Shown here one piece after another: positions 63,414 through 64,000 of a DNA stretch of 64,000 nt. The position numbers were made by a program, and so were the translations under genes. Within the stretch, counting starts at the first letter, position 1, and the number at the start of each line of letters is the position of its first letter. This DNA comes from Bordetella parapertussis (GTDB lineage: Bacteria > Pseudomonadota > Gammaproteobacteria > Burkholderiales > SG8-39), in NCBI GenBank assembly GCA_945862265.1, contig CAMAXP010000005.1:1-64000 (forward strand). Direction: 5' to 3'. Under the pieces are notes generated by a model. It was not told where the DNA came from and ran no database searches. It was given only the letters and a program-made list of their open reading frames with translations.

Positions 63414-63941
63414 TCAGCTGCGACGGTCAAAGCCCTGATCGCTGAGGTAGTCCTCGCCGGCGTCGGCCAGGTCCTCGGCGTCGTCGCCGTCGCCCTCGTC
63501 GTCGGCATCCTCTTCACCGGACGCTTCGGCCTCTGCGGGTGCGGCGGCAGGGGCGTGCCCGGCCTGCAGGTACTCGAGTCCCGCCACGACCAGCATGAAC
63601 TGCTCGCCGCCGGGGGCGGCCAGGGCCTGCTCCTTCAGCTTCTCGGCCCAGGGCTCGAATTCGATTGAAGCGGCGACCTCGTCCCACGAAGGGAAATCGT
63701 CGGGGTTGCTGGCCACCAGCCGGCCGAGCGCCTCGTGCGAGGAAAACCCAAGGCCGCCGCGAAAGGCAGGAGCGACCATCTCGGGGGCGGACTCGCACAT
63801 CGGGAGCAGGTCGGCGAACTGGCTGCGTTTGGTCTTGAGGCGGGAGGCGAGGACGTTGTCCCCGCCCGAGTCCCAGGTCAGGTCCTCGATCTCGAAAGCG
63901 TAGGTGGAGGAAAGTTCGCTGAAAAAACGGGAGGCTTTCAT
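63414..63941 (-). CDS. Uncharacterised acidic protein (175 residues), ycaO-linked
   Basis: Unrecognised. MKASRFFSELSSTYAFEIED starts an ordered part with DSGGDNVLASRLKTKRSQFA and SHEALGRLVASNPDDFPSWD. From about residue 128 it is a low-complexity acidic tail (AEASGEEDADDEGDGDDAED). Such tails are common in charge-mimic or scaffold proteins. Its ATG overlaps the stop of the gene upstream, so it is part of the same operon. Confidence 0.68.
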   Translation of the reverse strand: MKASRFFSELSSTYAFEIEDLTWDSGGDNVLASRLKTKRSQFADLLPMCESAPEMVAPAFRGGLGFSSHEALGRLVASNPDDFPSWDEVAASIEFEPWAEKLKEQALAAPGGEQFMLVVAGLEYLQAGHAPAAAPAEAEASGEEDADDEGDGDDAEDLADAGEDYLSDQGFDRRS

Positions 63942-64000
63942 GTCAGGGCTGCCTTCAGGTACGCGCTCCAGAGTTCCCGCGCGGTTTCGATGGGGTGCTC
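63938..64000 (-). CDS. C-terminal end of an upstream ycaO-linked gene (truncated by window edge)
   Basis: The minus-strand frame open to the window edge reads EHPIETARELWSAYLKAALT and then TGA, overlapping the next ATG (ATGA). Only the last 20 residues are in view; the family cannot be named. Confidence 0.5.
   Translation of the reverse strand, partial: EHPIETARELWSAYLKAALT

Overview
The window looks like a chromosomal segment of a high-GC betaproteobacterium, most likely Burkholderiales. The indications are orphan Bug/TctC-type solute receptors, catabolic operons with branched-chain-amino-acid-type (Liv) ABC importers, CoA-transferases, and betaproteobacterial housekeeping genes (zwf, ycaO, a TIGR03862-type flavoprotein). 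Two stretches (about 460-1431 and 27.7-31.8 kb) look more AT-rich than the rest and are probably acquired. No rRNA, tRNA or CRISPR array was recognised.

Layout. 0-7.6 kb: 3' end of a type IV pilin gene, an exported amidohydrolase, an exported argininosuccinate-lyase-like protein, a thioesterase, YccF, a membrane cyclic-nucleotide-binding protein with zwf, and a DUF2076 protein. 7.6-11.9 kb: three orphan Bug receptors interleaved with decayed IS91-like transposase fragments and short dispersed repeats. 11.9-25.6 kb: a TetR repressor with a clear 20-bp operator, divergent from a compact 11-gene operon: alpha/beta hydrolase, amidohydrolase, LivH, LivM, LivK, LivG, a LivF fused to a Tm-1-like (UPF0261) domain, a PEP-hydrolase-like TIM barrel, a flotillin-like protein, a START-like protein, and a START-quinone reductase fusion. 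25.6-27.2 kb: a broken Bug gene coupled to a CaiB-type CoA-transferase. 27.2-31.9 kb: an island bounded by IS remnants, carrying an exported pentapeptide-repeat/DM9-like protein (frameshifted at its 3' end) and a second pentapeptide-repeat protein. 31.9-36.4 kb: a thioesterase, a C45 acyltransferase-like hydrolase, an EamA transporter and HyuB.

36.4-55.1 kb: a diguanylate cyclase lies between hyuB and hyuA. It is followed, on the minus strand, by one long operon read from 51.5 kb down to 37.6 kb: the FAD subunit and fused FeS/Mo subunit of a xanthine-dehydrogenase-type hydroxylase, a 6-hydroxynicotinate-reductase-like enzyme, a tiny Tat-signal protein, a UPF0280 protein, a thioredoxin-like protein, LivK, fused LivHM, LivG, LivF, HyuA and a dimeric-barrel protein. 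Next to it is a 1,166-residue fused NfnB/NfnA-like oxidoreductase that could supply electrons to the reductase. I infer an uptake and reductive ring-degradation system for an N-heterocyclic compound.

55.2-64 kb: an SDR dehydrogenase, a flavoprotein, a GIY-YIG protein, dienelactone hydrolase and an AAA/DUF4143 ATPase, then a minus-strand run ending in ycaO, preceded by three unrecognised acidic proteins and the end of a fourth gene.

The strongest candidates for undescribed biology are the Tm-1/LivF/TIM-barrel/flotillin operon, the Mo-hydroxylase/Hnr/fused-Nfn/hydantoinase cluster, the DM9-pentapeptide island, and the ycaO-linked unknowns.
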